Positions 43,829 through 52,646 of a DNA stretch of 64,000 nt are shown here, piece after piece (positions within the stretch are counted from its first letter, which is position 1; each line of letters starts with the position of its first letter). The translations under genes and the position numbers were made by a program. This stretch comes from Vallitaleaceae bacterium 9-2 (GTDB lineage Bacteria > Bacillota > Clostridia > Lachnospirales > Vallitaleaceae): NCBI GenBank assembly GCA_038396585.1, contig CP121691.1, positions 1,798,001-1,862,000 of the forward strand, given 5' to 3'. Below the pieces are notes generated by a model. The model saw only the letters and a program-made list of their open reading frames with translations, was not told the origin of the DNA and made no database searches.

Positions 43829-45373
43829 ATGAAACGTAAACTATTTTTAAGTATATTATTGTGTGCATATATTTTTATCCATATTAAAACACTGCTTACA
43901 TTTCCACTAATGCATTCGGATGAGGCTTGGCTTGGAGGGCTTTCGCTAGAGTATCTTATTCAAAAGTCCCCTTTTGTAACCGAACCCTTCTTTGACCTTT
44001 TTCCAAGAAGCCCACATTTACTCAAAGTTTTTTTTCATGGAATTCAAGCTATATTTATTGCTCTCTTTGGCTATGGTCTATTTCCGCTACGCTTAATCAG
44101 TCTTATATTTGGACTTATTGGATTATATGTTTTTTATCGTATATTGATACAAGTAAAACTTCGTCCCGATTTTGCCTTATTAGGCGTCTTACTTCTTGCA
44201 ACCAATATTCAATTTATCTATGCAACACATTTTGCTCGTCAAGAAATCATTTTATTTACGCTACTTGTTTTTTGTTATTACCTTGTTGTAGAAAATAGTA
44301 AAACCACTATTTTAGCTTCAGGGCTTATCATTGGTCTTGGTGTTGGATTTCATCCCAATGCGTTTATCCTCTCCTTAATGATTGGAACATGTATTTTGCT
44401 TAATGTTATTTATGGAAAACTATCTTTTAAACTACTACTGTTCTGGGGAAGCATTGTTGGAGTGGTCGCATTGATTTTTCCTTTGACGACACTAGCGATA
44501 AATCCATCTTTTGTTCAGGACTATTACGCCTATGGAAAAACTTTGTCCGTTGACGCCCCGTTTTTACAACGGTTTGCGAATATGGTTGCATTTTATCAAA
44601 AAATATTTTGGCAAATATCTGGAACCTATTATTTGCCAAATGTTCGCCCGGTTTTTTATAGTTTGTTTTTTTTATTTATTTCTAGCTTTTTTACAAAGTC
44701 ATATCAAAAGTTATATTGGCGCCATGCTTTTGGAATGCTTATAGCATTTAATGCTGGCGTATTCATCATAGGACGATATAATACTACCTCTATTGTTTTT
44801 ATAATATTTCCATGGTGTCTGATGGTGGCACTTGAAGTCACCACCCTTGTTAAAAAAATACCGCTATTAAAAAGGTATCGTTTTTGGAGTGCATTCGTAT
44901 GTGTATGTGTACTTAGCATAAGTTCCTTACTTCCTCTATATAAGGATATAAATGCTATGTCCTATGCAAATTACGCAGTATATGAACAGCAAATAAAAGA
45001 ACACCTGGCTACAGAGGGCGCTATTCTTGGAAATTTAAGTAGTGGGTTTGTTTTTGCCGGACGGGATTTTTATGATATTAGAAATCTTGCCTATTTAGAT
45101 AAAAATATGCTTGGCAAGTATATTGCCAAGCATAATATTCAAACGATTATATATTACGAAGAATATGATTATATTCATCGCAATACTATGTGGGAGATTC
45201 TATATGGATCAGATGATCACTACTATGACCAAATGCAGGAATTTTTGAGTCAATACGGAACAAACGTCTATGCGTTTGAAGCACCTTATTATGGTACACG
45301 CATCATTCGTTATATGGGAGATTATCCATGGAAAATATATATCTATCACATTCAAGACATGCCTACATATTGA
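43829..45373 (+). CDS. GT39-type membrane glycosyltransferase (ArnT/PMT-like)
   Basis: 514 residues with about 10-12 hydrophobic segments. The first outer loop contains HSDEAWLGGLS with the acidic pair typical of GT39 enzymes, which move sugars from a polyprenyl phosphate donor to an outside acceptor. A C-terminal soluble part (about 400-514). ATG at 43829 with TTGGAGG; an upstream in-frame start lacks one. Ends convergently with the ABC permease (11-base overlap). The donor is probably the product of the GT2/aminotransferase genes nearby; that is inference. Confidence 0.75.
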   Translation: MKRKLFLSILLCAYIFIHIKTLLTFPLMHSDEAWLGGLSLEYLIQKSPFVTEPFFDLFPRSPHLLKVFFHGIQAIFIALFGYGLFPLRLISLIFGLIGLYVFYRILIQVKLRPDFALLGVLLLATNIQFIYATHFARQEIILFTLLVFCYYLVVENSKTTILASGLIIGLGVGFHPNAFILSLMIGTCILLNVIYGKLSFKLLLFWGSIVGVVALIFPLTTLAINPSFVQDYYAYGKTLSVDAPFLQRFANMVAFYQKIFWQISGTYYLPNVRPVFYSLFFLFISSFFTKSYQKLYWRHAFGMLIAFNAGVFIIGRYNTTSIVFIIFPWCLMVALEVTTLVKKIPLLKRYRFWSAFVCVCVLSISSLLPLYKDINAMSYANYAVYEQQIKEHLATEGAILGNLSSGFVFAGRDFYDIRNLAYLDKNMLGKYIAKHNIQTIIYYEEYDYIHRNTMWEILYGSDDHYYDQMQEFLSQYGTNVYAFEAPYYGTRIIRYMGDYPWKIYIYHIQDMPTY

Positions 45374-46109
45374 ATTTTGGCAAAAGATAGCCTTCAATGA
45401 GCAAACCGATAAGCATGACAAAAATAATGCCAGCATACATTCCCGGCGTATCCATAAATGATCTGCGTTCATACATATACCACCCCAATCCGCCAATTTG
45501 GCTGATGGCTCCAAAGATCATTTCTGAGCTAATTAACCCTCTCCATCCTCTAGACCATCCAATGTGAACGCCCGTTTTAATGTGCTCTGTAGATAAAGGT
45601 AATAAGACATAGCGTAGCAATTGCCACTGACTGGCACCATTATTTGAAGCCACTTCAATATACTCTTTGGGAATGTTTTTAAATCCATTTTTTGTACTAA
45701 GGTAAAATGACCAAACAACATTATGAATAATGACTAGGCAAATCCCTTCGACTCCAACACCTGCAAATAAAAGAACAATGGGTAAAATGACAACACCAGG
45801 TAGAGGGTGAAGCATGGTAGCCAATAGTTCAAAAAGAGCTTGTAAAGGCGATGAAAAATAATCCAAGCAAGCCATTAAAAGGCCAATAAGACATCCAATA
45901 CTTAAGCCGATAAGGACAATCGTTAAGGAATGAAGCCCTTGAATTAATAACGTTCCATCCTTTATACCAAGAACTAATCGGATAAGAACCGTTGAAAATT
46001 TTGGAAACACTAAAGGATGTACCCATTCAAAGTAGCCAATGATTTCCCACAAGATGGCAAGGAGTATTAGCCATAAAATTTTTTTGCGATTTTTTATTTT
46101 TCTTTCCAT
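45363..46109 (-). CDS. ABC transporter permease, NitT/TauT/SsuC type
   Basis: 248 residues, six hydrophobic segments and the EAA loop EYIEVASNNGASQWQLLRYVLLP contacting the ATPase. Start 46109 is chosen for an ATG with AAGAGG upstream; a GTG at 46130 is possible. Overlaps the end of the binding-protein gene by 16 bases. No ATPase gene is found in the cluster. Substrate not known; relatives carry sulfonates, nitrate or thiamin precursors. Confidence 0.85.
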   Translation of the reverse strand: MERKIKNRKKILWLILLAILWEIIGYFEWVHPLVFPKFSTVLIRLVLGIKDGTLLIQGLHSLTIVLIGLSIGCLIGLLMACLDYFSSPLQALFELLATMLHPLPGVVILPIVLLFAGVGVEGICLVIIHNVVWSFYLSTKNGFKNIPKEYIEVASNNGASQWQLLRYVLLPLSTEHIKTGVHIGWSRGWRGLISSEMIFGAISQIGGLGWYMYERRSFMDTPGMYAGIIFVMLIGLLIEGYLLPKFNM

Positions 46110-47071
46110 ATGACCTCTTTTACTTCCCACTGTTTGTTTAAATACTCTTGAGCATACATAAACTCAATAAAGCGCGTTACGCCCTTGATGTTTGTTGTAT
46201 AAACCATCTGTTCGTCGTATAGATAGGAACGCAAGGTTTCCCGGTCGATTTCATAGGCTTGACTTAAGATATCTAATGCTTCTTCGGGAGAATCATATAA
46301 AAAGTTTATTGAATCTTCTAATGCGCACTGAAAGGCGTCATATTGCTTTGTATCCTCATAAAAGCTTTCTCTACATACGCCCACAATAAAGGTAAAAGGC
46401 TCGCCCATTCCTTCGCCGCCGCTTGCAAGTAGATGGGCATCTTGTTCTTTAAGCTCTTTAAATAAATAAGGCGGTGCTGTATAGTGTGCAACGACGGTAT
46501 CGTCAACAAGTAAAGCCTGATAGCCATCAGGATGATTCATGGAGATGAGTTGATGATCGAAGATGTTGCTTTGCCCTAATTTTTTTTCAGCCTCCATACT
46601 CAAAAGAATATGTTGAATGCTCCCTGGCTGAGGCAATGCTATTTTGCCGGCATCAACTAAATCTTCAAGCGACTTAATTGAAGGGTCATTTGTTATTAAA
46701 CCTAAAGGGCTTTCAGATAATCCGCTCATCATCTTCCACTCCATTCCTTGATCAAGACCAATCAAAAAAGGTGGAATCCCCATAAACCCAACATCTAACC
46801 CATCAGCTAACATGGCTTCACGTATGGCGGTTGTGTTGCCCAGTTGTACCCATTCGACATTTACTGTATCCTCTAGATAGGCATCTAAAAAATTTTTTTC
46901 CTGCATGATTTGCAGAGGTGCATAGGCAATGCCGTATTGTTTAGCAATGACAAGGGTATTATCCTCTTGTTTTGTACAACTTGAACTTATCAGTACCATT
47001 AATATAAGGATAAATATTAAAAAGATAGAATGTAATAATGTACTTTTTTTATAGTGGACTATGAATGACAT
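46094..47071 (-). CDS. ABC substrate-binding lipoprotein (NMT1/SsuA-like)
   Basis: 325 residues from the ATG at 47071 (AAAGGGGG upstream). Lipobox ISSSC (Cys32), then a two-lobed binding fold with GIAYAPLQIMQEKNF, LDVGFMGIPPFLI and AHYTAPPYLF, as in NMT1/SsuA/TauA type proteins. Ligand not known. Overlaps the ATP-grasp gene by 23 bases and the permease by 16. Confidence 0.82.
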   Translation of the reverse strand: MSFIVHYKKSTLLHSIFLIFILILMVLISSSCTKQEDNTLVIAKQYGIAYAPLQIMQEKNFLDAYLEDTVNVEWVQLGNTTAIREAMLADGLDVGFMGIPPFLIGLDQGMEWKMMSGLSESPLGLITNDPSIKSLEDLVDAGKIALPQPGSIQHILLSMEAEKKLGQSNIFDHQLISMNHPDGYQALLVDDTVVAHYTAPPYLFKELKEQDAHLLASGGEGMGEPFTFIVGVCRESFYEDTKQYDAFQCALEDSINFLYDSPEEALDILSQAYEIDRETLRSYLYDEQMVYTTNIKGVTRFIEFMYAQEYLNKQWEVKEVIWKEK

Positions 47072-48284
47072 GGTTTTCCCCCTTTGCATCAGTTATTTTT
47101 AATAGTTGATAAAAACGTGTCAATGTTTGGTGCACTTTAGCTGAACTTGTTCCAATGATAACGGCATATCCCGCTCGTTGTGTAGCATTTTCAATGGACG
47201 TGATTGTATCACCAATCTCAACATGATAGCCGACATCAATAACGCCGGGAATAGCCTTTAATTGATGGATATCCGTAAGCCCAACGATGGTTGTTGGTTT
47301 GACAAAAAATAATTGCACCGATACATGATATGGATTTTTCCTAACATCATATGTATTTAATATCTCTTGTGGATATTGTTGCCCAAGAGCAAGTGCAATT
47401 TGAGCCTTAACAATATCAAATCCTGTAACCTTTGGTATGAAAACCGCTTCATGCGCCCCACCGATTCGGCAAGCAATTTCATTGACTTTGATTCCTTCTT
47501 CTCCGAGCAAATATTGAAAATATATAGGACCATTTTCTATATTAAAGGTATGAACAATTTGATGGGTAAGCTTGTGGATTGCATCGCCATATCTAGAGCT
47601 ATGCTTTGATGGAAGCCTATGGGCCAAACATACACCAAGTTGACGTTTAGATGAAAAGGTTATGCGATCGGTAACGGTAAGCAATGTGCACTGACCATTA
47701 ACAACCCAACCACTCACAGTAATCTCATCATGTGGGTAGTACGTCTCAACTAAGATTTCTTTTTGCCGACTATGCATAATCACAGATGGATAGTGGTCTA
47801 TAACTTCTTGAACTGTCTCCAGATAAAAAATCCCCCGCTGTCCTTGAGAATCAACCGGTTTTACAACTACTGGATATGTCAATGTCCTTAGGTCGTGTTC
47901 ATTAACGCCTTTTTCATAGATAACATAATGTGCTGTCGGAATTTGGTGCTTTACAAACATTTTTTTCATGGCAATCTTATTGGTAACCTTTAGCGCTGTC
48001 TCGCATGTCAAGGCAGCTGGAAGTGCAAGGGCTTTTGAGGCAAGCATTGCACTTAGGACAGGTTGATCTGTGCCTAAAGTCATTATACCCTGAACCTGAT
48101 GTTGGGCTGCGCATTCTATAACTTTTTGACTATCAAATGTAGAATCATAGCATTGACCATCGCTATATTGGTGACCAATAGCATGGGTGAGATAATCAAG
48201 GGTAATCACTTGATGGCCCATCGCTTTTGCTTTTAGAATCCCCGGAAGTTGTGCATTGGATGCACCTAATACAAGTAGCTTCAT
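47049..48284 (-). CDS. ATP-grasp ligase
   Basis: 411 residues. Rossmann-like start (LLVLGASNAQLPGILKAKAMG), then ATP-grasp domain: PVVVKPVDSQGQRGI, ILVETYYPHDEITVSGWV, and KVNEIACRIGGAHE (metal ligands). Carboxylate-amine/thiol ligase type, similar in plan to PurK/carbamoyl-phosphate-like members. Substrate unknown. Overlaps the GT2 gene by four bases. Confidence 0.82.
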   Translation of the reverse strand: MKLLVLGASNAQLPGILKAKAMGHQVITLDYLTHAIGHQYSDGQCYDSTFDSQKVIECAAQHQVQGIMTLGTDQPVLSAMLASKALALPAALTCETALKVTNKIAMKKMFVKHQIPTAHYVIYEKGVNEHDLRTLTYPVVVKPVDSQGQRGIFYLETVQEVIDHYPSVIMHSRQKEILVETYYPHDEITVSGWVVNGQCTLLTVTDRITFSSKRQLGVCLAHRLPSKHSSRYGDAIHKLTHQIVHTFNIENGPIYFQYLLGEEGIKVNEIACRIGGAHEAVFIPKVTGFDIVKAQIALALGQQYPQEILNTYDVRKNPYHVSVQLFFVKPTTIVGLTDIHQLKAIPGVIDVGYHVEIGDTITSIENATQRAGYAVIIGTSSAKVHQTLTRFYQLLKITDAKGENHVIHSPL

Positions 48285-49018
48285 TCAAAAATCTCCTTAA
48301 TAATATATTGGCAATTCTGTTTTGATTTATAAGAAAACTTATTGAACCGAGTATAGTTAAAGATGACTTGAAGCATCAGTTGTACAAGTTTTTTTGTACT
48401 GTAGCGTGTATACATATTATGCTCACCGGGATTTACAGGATGGTTTTTAATATGAATGTTCATCTGCAAAATACGTGCAGATATGTAGACGTTTGGAACA
48501 CAATCTTTAATAATATACTCTACAACAAAACGACGCATACCTCGGTAACTGGTTAAACAAAGGTTCCTAGGTTTTCCTAAAAAACGGTAAAAAAACCATT
48601 CTTTAAACCTTGTTCCCCAAAAACGCATTGGCTTTTGATTGGGCTTAGATATATAGCCATAAACTACGTCACACCCTGCGTCCAAATGTTTTTTCAGTTC
48701 AAAAATAGACTTTGGATCGTATTTTAAATCATCATCATAGGTGAAGATATAATCATACTTTGCATAACGTAATCCAGCTAAGGTTGCATTTTGCTGACCA
48801 ACATTTTCAGCTAGAATGAGACTGTGTATTTGAGCATATTGCTTTGAATATTTTTTTAAGACCTCTGTTGTATGATCTTGACTTGCATCATTAACGACAA
48901 TAATCTCATAATCAAACGCATCGGATGTCCTTTGTGTATTCATGATGCACATAAGTTCATCTAATGTATGGGATATATGCTTTGCATGATTGTAGGTAGG
49001 AATTACAATCGAAATCAT
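48281..49018 (-). CDS. GT2-family glycosyltransferase (polyprenyl-phosphate type)
   Basis: 245 residues. SIVIPTYNHAKHI, VVNDASQD, and FTYDDDLKYDPK (DxD-like metal site) mark GT2 of the DPM/ArnC group, though the usual two C-terminal membrane segments are not obvious. Start ATG at 49018 with GGAGGGG; it overlaps the aminotransferase stop as ATGA. Sugar and acceptor unknown. Confidence 0.82.
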   Translation of the reverse strand: MISIVIPTYNHAKHISHTLDELMCIMNTQRTSDAFDYEIIVVNDASQDHTTEVLKKYSKQYAQIHSLILAENVGQQNATLAGLRYAKYDYIFTYDDDLKYDPKSIFELKKHLDAGCDVVYGYISKPNQKPMRFWGTRFKEWFFYRFLGKPRNLCLTSYRGMRRFVVEYIIKDCVPNVYISARILQMNIHIKNHPVNPGEHNMYTRYSTKKLVQLMLQVIFNYTRFNKFSYKSKQNCQYIIKEIFE

Positions 49019-50148
49019 TGGACCCCTCCCCAAAAATAATCACAACATAGTTGTATTTTTTGGATAGATGCTCTATCCAAATCCGGATAAATCGGTAATC
49101 GAATAAGTCGTTCACCTAAAGCTTGTTCTTCATTTGATGTGAATGTTGAGATTGCCACATGCTGGTTAGCCATATGACTGTTCGATAAAGGAACAAAATG
49201 ACTTCTTACATCAATATCATGAAGCATCATATGACTTTTAAAGACTTGGGCATCTGCCACATCTTCAAACAAAAGATAAAAAGTATGCCCATTGGTCTTC
49301 GTTGTAGCATCCTCTTGACTAAAGGATACATGTGCATATCTTTTTTCTTCAAAATACTGTTGATAGCAAGCAAAGATTTCACGGTTTTTCTGTACAATAA
49401 TATGGCTTTGCTCTAACTGACCATATAAAAGTGCCATAAGCAACTCCGATGGCGAATAACTCGAACCAAGATCTGTCCATTCGTAAAAAGCAACATGGCC
49501 TTGCAGGAACTCATCTCGATTTGTTCCCTTATGGCGAAAACGTTTAGCATAGGCATAACGTTCATGATCCTTTACAAATAGGGCGCCTCCTTCACCGCAT
49601 ACAACATCTTTGGTTCCATGAAAGCTATAGCAGATATAATCACCAAAATCCTTAGGTTCACGTTGTGTTGGATTTAAAAAACATTGCGCACTATCTTCAA
49701 TTACTTGTAGTTGATGACGCCTTGCAATCTCCATAATAGATTCCATATCGGCTAGAAAACCTCCATAATGAATGACCAAAATAGCTTTTGTGTGCGCGGT
49801 TATTTTTTCTTCAATACGAGCAGGATCTAACGTTAAATGTTGGTGTTCAACTTCTGAAAATACAATTTTGCCTCCGGCTAATAGCACTGCATTGGCAGCG
49901 GATGGAAAATTATATGAAGGCATGATAACTTCATCGGTTGATGATAGATTCAAGCACTGACAAGCACACTCGAGGGCATGTGTTCCTGAAGTCATTAACA
50001 ATAAATTATCGAAACCCAGTTTGCTTTTTAACCAAGATTGACATTTTTTTGTATATTCTCCATCTCCCTCTGTTCGTCCGCTATCTAATACGTCCATTAT
50101 ATATTTTTTACTATGCGCTAAAGCATATGGCTTATGAAATCTTATCAT
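49015..50148 (-). CDS. DegT/WecE-family sugar aminotransferase
   Basis: 377 residues. PLP-dependent enzyme making amino sugars from keto sugar nucleotides. SGRTEGDGEYTKKCQSWL, MTSGTHALECA, DSAQCF, the PLP Lys in SFHGTKDVV and GTNRDEFLQG resemble WecE (dTDP-4-keto-6-deoxygalactose aminotransferase) closely. ATG at 50148 behind AAGGGAAGG; a 24-codon upstream extension lacks one. First gene of the operon aminotransferase, GT2, ATP-grasp, SBP, permease. Confidence 0.87.
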   Translation of the reverse strand: MIRFHKPYALAHSKKYIMDVLDSGRTEGDGEYTKKCQSWLKSKLGFDNLLLMTSGTHALECACQCLNLSSTDEVIMPSYNFPSAANAVLLAGGKIVFSEVEHQHLTLDPARIEEKITAHTKAILVIHYGGFLADMESIMEIARRHQLQVIEDSAQCFLNPTQREPKDFGDYICYSFHGTKDVVCGEGGALFVKDHERYAYAKRFRHKGTNRDEFLQGHVAFYEWTDLGSSYSPSELLMALLYGQLEQSHIIVQKNREIFACYQQYFEEKRYAHVSFSQEDATTKTNGHTFYLLFEDVADAQVFKSHMMLHDIDVRSHFVPLSNSHMANQHVAISTFTSNEEQALGERLIRLPIYPDLDRASIQKIQLCCDYFWGGVQ

Positions 50149-50191
50149 TTGAAACCTTCCCTTGACTTTTTTTGTCGATAAAGCTATTGTA

Positions 50192-50220
50192 ATTATAAAG
50201 TAGAATGCTACATAATTCAA
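50192..50220 (-). promoter_or_regulatory. Promoter for the aminotransferase operon
   Basis: Minus strand TTGAAT (50220-50215), 17-base spacer, perfect TATAAT (50197-50192). Lies in the divergent gap with tusA. Confidence 0.65.
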
Positions 50221-50246
50221 TTTGAGATATTAAAGGAGACAAGTAC

Positions 50247-50468
50247 ATGTATAAGGTTGATTGTTTTGGTGATTTTTGTCCTGTCCCACTTATAAAAGCT
50301 GAAAAAACATTTGAAAAACTCGCCGTTGGCGAGTCCTTTATGCTATGCACAGATCATAGTTGCGTTGTTGAATCCGTACATGAATATTTTAAAAATCGTC
50401 AACATAAAATTATTGTGGATGAAGTACTTAACGGTGTCTGGGAAATTACAATTATGCGAACTCACTAA
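50247..50468 (+). CDS. TusA-family sulfur carrier (first copy)
   Basis: 73 residues with DCFGDFCPVPLIKAEK; the Cys of CPVP is the persulfide carrier. SFMLCTDHSC and VVDEVLNG-type ending are typical. Monocistronic, ends beside the convergent LysR gene. Strong ribosome site AAAGGAG. Confidence 0.9.
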   Translation: MYKVDCFGDFCPVPLIKAEKTFEKLAVGESFMLCTDHSCVVESVHEYFKNRQHKIIVDEVLNGVWEITIMRTH

Positions 50469-50475
50469 CACTAAA

Positions 50476-51384
50476 CTAACAAAAACTCTTTCGCCCAATT
50501 TCAATAAGATATTCGCGTGATAAGCGTGCAGATTGTGATAAATCTTTTGGCTTTTTTGAGAGCATGTAGATATCATAGTCTAAACTCAAGTCCTTGACCT
50601 CAATAAGCTTGATGGATTTTTCATATAGTTCGTGCTTAACCGATTCATATGGGACAAATGCCATTCCATATCCGTTAAGTACAGAAGACTTTACGGCGGT
50701 AAGTGAATCCGAATTAAAGATAATATTTAAGTGGTGCATGGTTTTACTTCTAGAGAGCAATGCTTTTTCTAAATGATCACATGTCTTGCTGTGCATCGTA
50801 CACATAATAAGCTCCACTTTTAATAATTCGTTAAGATCAATGGTGTCTTTGACCGGATAATCTTCTTTGGCAATCAATACGACTTTCTCTTGTCCCATCT
50901 TATGGTAGGAAAAAGCATCAATATCATCTATTTCTTCAATTGGAACATCAATAAAACCAAAATTAATCATATCATCTTTTAAGTCTTGAATAATCTCATG
51001 GCTATTTTTAGCTTCCAACTCATAATTATATTCTGGAAATTTCTTTTTGATACGATACATCATACATGGTAGTGAGTATGCGGATAAAGACAATGTTCCG
51101 CTAATAATTAATTTGTTATGGTCAGAATCATAGTCATTAAGTTCTACAATCATCTTATCAAAGCTTTTAATGAGCGTATTCGCATATTTTAAAACAATTT
51201 CACCGGTCGGTGTCAAAGACACGCCTCGATTACTTCGATGAAGTAACTGATGACCCAAATCCTCTTCAAGCTTTTGAATCATTTGACTCAATGCAGATTG
51301 AGACATATGGGTCTTTAAAGCTGCTTTGGAAATACTTTTTTCATGGACAACGGTTAAAAAATAGCGTAAAGCATCAATTTGCAT
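50476..51384 (-). CDS. LysR-family transcriptional regulator
   Basis: 302 residues: N-terminal winged helix (MQIDALRYFLTVVHEKSISKAALKTHMSQSALSQMIQKLE) and effector domain (about 90-300). Divergent from the yeeE-tusA-yeeE-reductase operon with 263 bases between, so it probably controls it. Effector possibly a sulfur metabolite; inference. Start ATG with AGAGGTG. Confidence 0.92.
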   Translation of the reverse strand: MQIDALRYFLTVVHEKSISKAALKTHMSQSALSQMIQKLEEDLGHQLLHRSNRGVSLTPTGEIVLKYANTLIKSFDKMIVELNDYDSDHNKLIISGTLSLSAYSLPCMMYRIKKKFPEYNYELEAKNSHEIIQDLKDDMINFGFIDVPIEEIDDIDAFSYHKMGQEKVVLIAKEDYPVKDTIDLNELLKVELIMCTMHSKTCDHLEKALLSRSKTMHHLNIIFNSDSLTAVKSSVLNGYGMAFVPYESVKHELYEKSIKLIEVKDLSLDYDIYMLSKKPKDLSQSARLSREYLIEIGRKSFC

Positions 51385-51435
51385 AATTCACCTCTTAATT
51401 TTATTCATTTTGTCAATTTTGTCAACCTTGTCGTT

Positions 51436-51444
51436 ATTATATCA
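51436..51444 (-). promoter_or_regulatory. Extended -10 promoter of the LysR gene
   Basis: Minus strand TGA-TATAAT (51444-51436); a weak -35. Overlapping direct repeats of TTGACA at 51425-51411 lie downstream in the 5' leader. Confidence 0.45.
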
Positions 51445-51471
51445 CAACAAATCAAATAATAGAACACTGTC

Positions 51472-51486
51472 ATAAGTAATACTTAT
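51472..51486. promoter_or_regulatory. LysR box upstream of the split yeeE operon
   Basis: Perfect palindrome ATAAGTAATACTTAT, fitting the T-N11-A rule (51473 T, 51485 A). Its centre is near -60 from the predicted start of the yeeE operon, the usual place for a LysR recognition site, and a half-site CATAAG (51491-51496) lies on the promoter-proximal side. Confidence 0.6.
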
Positions 51487-51504
51487 ACTGCATAAGAAAG
51501 CGCA

Positions 51505-51533
51505 TTGAGCACGATAGCAGATAATATGATAAT
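51505..51533 (+). promoter_or_regulatory. Promoter of the yeeE-tusA-yeeE-reductase operon
   Basis: TTGAGC (51505-51510), 17-base spacer, GATAAT (51528-51533). Predicted start near 51540. Leader of about 108 bases to the first ATG. Confidence 0.6.
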
Positions 51534-51647
51534 ATATTAACGGGAATTATATTACGACTAAAATCACTGAATCACTAATAATAAGACACAAGTTTGTTAA
51601 TTTATTATTAATATTAAAGTGAAATATTTTTTAAGGAGTGAATTGAC

Positions 51648-52343
51648 ATGAGTGATACCGGAACAACATCTTCTATCAGAAGAAGTTCCTCAAGAGCTGG
51701 TTCAAGACGACGCAAGCCGAAAAAAAGTCAATTGCATTTTTCGATACTTGCAATCGTTGCGGTTACCGTTCTAGCACTATTTCTCTATCAAAGAGGTAAT
51801 AGTACTGCCTGGTTCTTAATTACCGGATTAGCGTTTGGATATATTCTTCAACGTTCACGCTTTTGCTTTACTGCATCGATGCGAGATCCGTATTTAACCG
51901 GTGGAACTTCTCTTACACGGGCAGTCTTAGCTGCATTTGCAATGACGACCATTGGATTTACCGCAATTAAATATGGTTATTTTGCAAAAGGTCTCCCTAT
52001 CCCCGGCATGGGATATGTGGTCCCTATTAGTTTTGCAACCATCATCGGTGCATTTATGTTTGGCGTCGGTATGGTTATTGCTGGTGGATGTGCATCTGGA
52101 ACCCTAATGCGTGTGGGGGAAGGATTTTTTATGCAAGTACTTTCCATGATCTTTTTCATTGTCGGCTCTCTATGGGGTGCACATGATTTTGGATGGTGGA
52201 AATATCATGTAATTTCAAAAGGAAAAGCAATCTTTTTACCGGATATCTTTGGCTGGTTTGGTGCTGTAGTTGTCCAATTACTGATTATTCTTCTGCTCTA
52301 TATGGCAGCAGAAAAATATCAAAAAATTCGAGCAGAAAAATAA
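51648..52343 (+). CDS. YeeE/YedE-type membrane protein, first half
   Basis: 231 residues, basic Ser/Arg-rich start (1-27), then about five or six hydrophobic segments. Conserved Cys in QRSRFCFTAS and IAGGCASGTLMR correspond in kind to the Cys of TsuA-type thiosulfate channels. The other channel Cys appears in the second YeeE/YedE gene downstream, so the transporter is split. AAGGAG precedes the ATG. Confidence 0.85.
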   Translation: MSDTGTTSSIRRSSSRAGSRRRKPKKSQLHFSILAIVAVTVLALFLYQRGNSTAWFLITGLAFGYILQRSRFCFTASMRDPYLTGGTSLTRAVLAAFAMTTIGFTAIKYGYFAKGLPIPGMGYVVPISFATIIGAFMFGVGMVIAGGCASGTLMRVGEGFFMQVLSMIFFIVGSLWGAHDFGWWKYHVISKGKAIFLPDIFGWFGAVVVQLLIILLLYMAAEKYQKIRAEK

Positions 52344-52385
52344 AAATCAATGTAAATTATTTAAAATCTTAAGGAGGATTATATT

Positions 52386-52613
52386 ATGAATGAAGTAGTA
52401 ATCGATTGTTTAGGAGAAGCGTGTCCAGTACCTTTAGTAAAGGCTCAAAACAAATTAAAAGAATTAGCTGTTGGTGACATTTTAATCGTTCAAATTGACC
52501 ATAGCTGTGCAATGAAGAATGTACCTGAATGGGCACGTGAAGACGGACACAACGTAGAAGTTGAAGAAGTTGACGACGGTGAATGGGAAGTAATTATTGA
52601 AAAAGTAAAATAA
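52386..52613 (+). CDS. TusA-family sulfur carrier (second copy)
   Basis: 75 residues; VIDCLGEACPVPLVKAQNK contains the carrier Cys, with DHSCAMKNVPEWA and an acidic C-terminus. It lies between the two transporter halves, matching known YeeE-TusA (YeeD) pairs in thiosulfate uptake. Ribosome site AAGGAGG. Confidence 0.93.
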   Translation: MNEVVIDCLGEACPVPLVKAQNKLKELAVGDILIVQIDHSCAMKNVPEWAREDGHNVEVEEVDDGEWEVIIEKVK

Positions 52614-52646
52614 TTAGACGTACACAGTCTATTAGGAGGTCTAATA

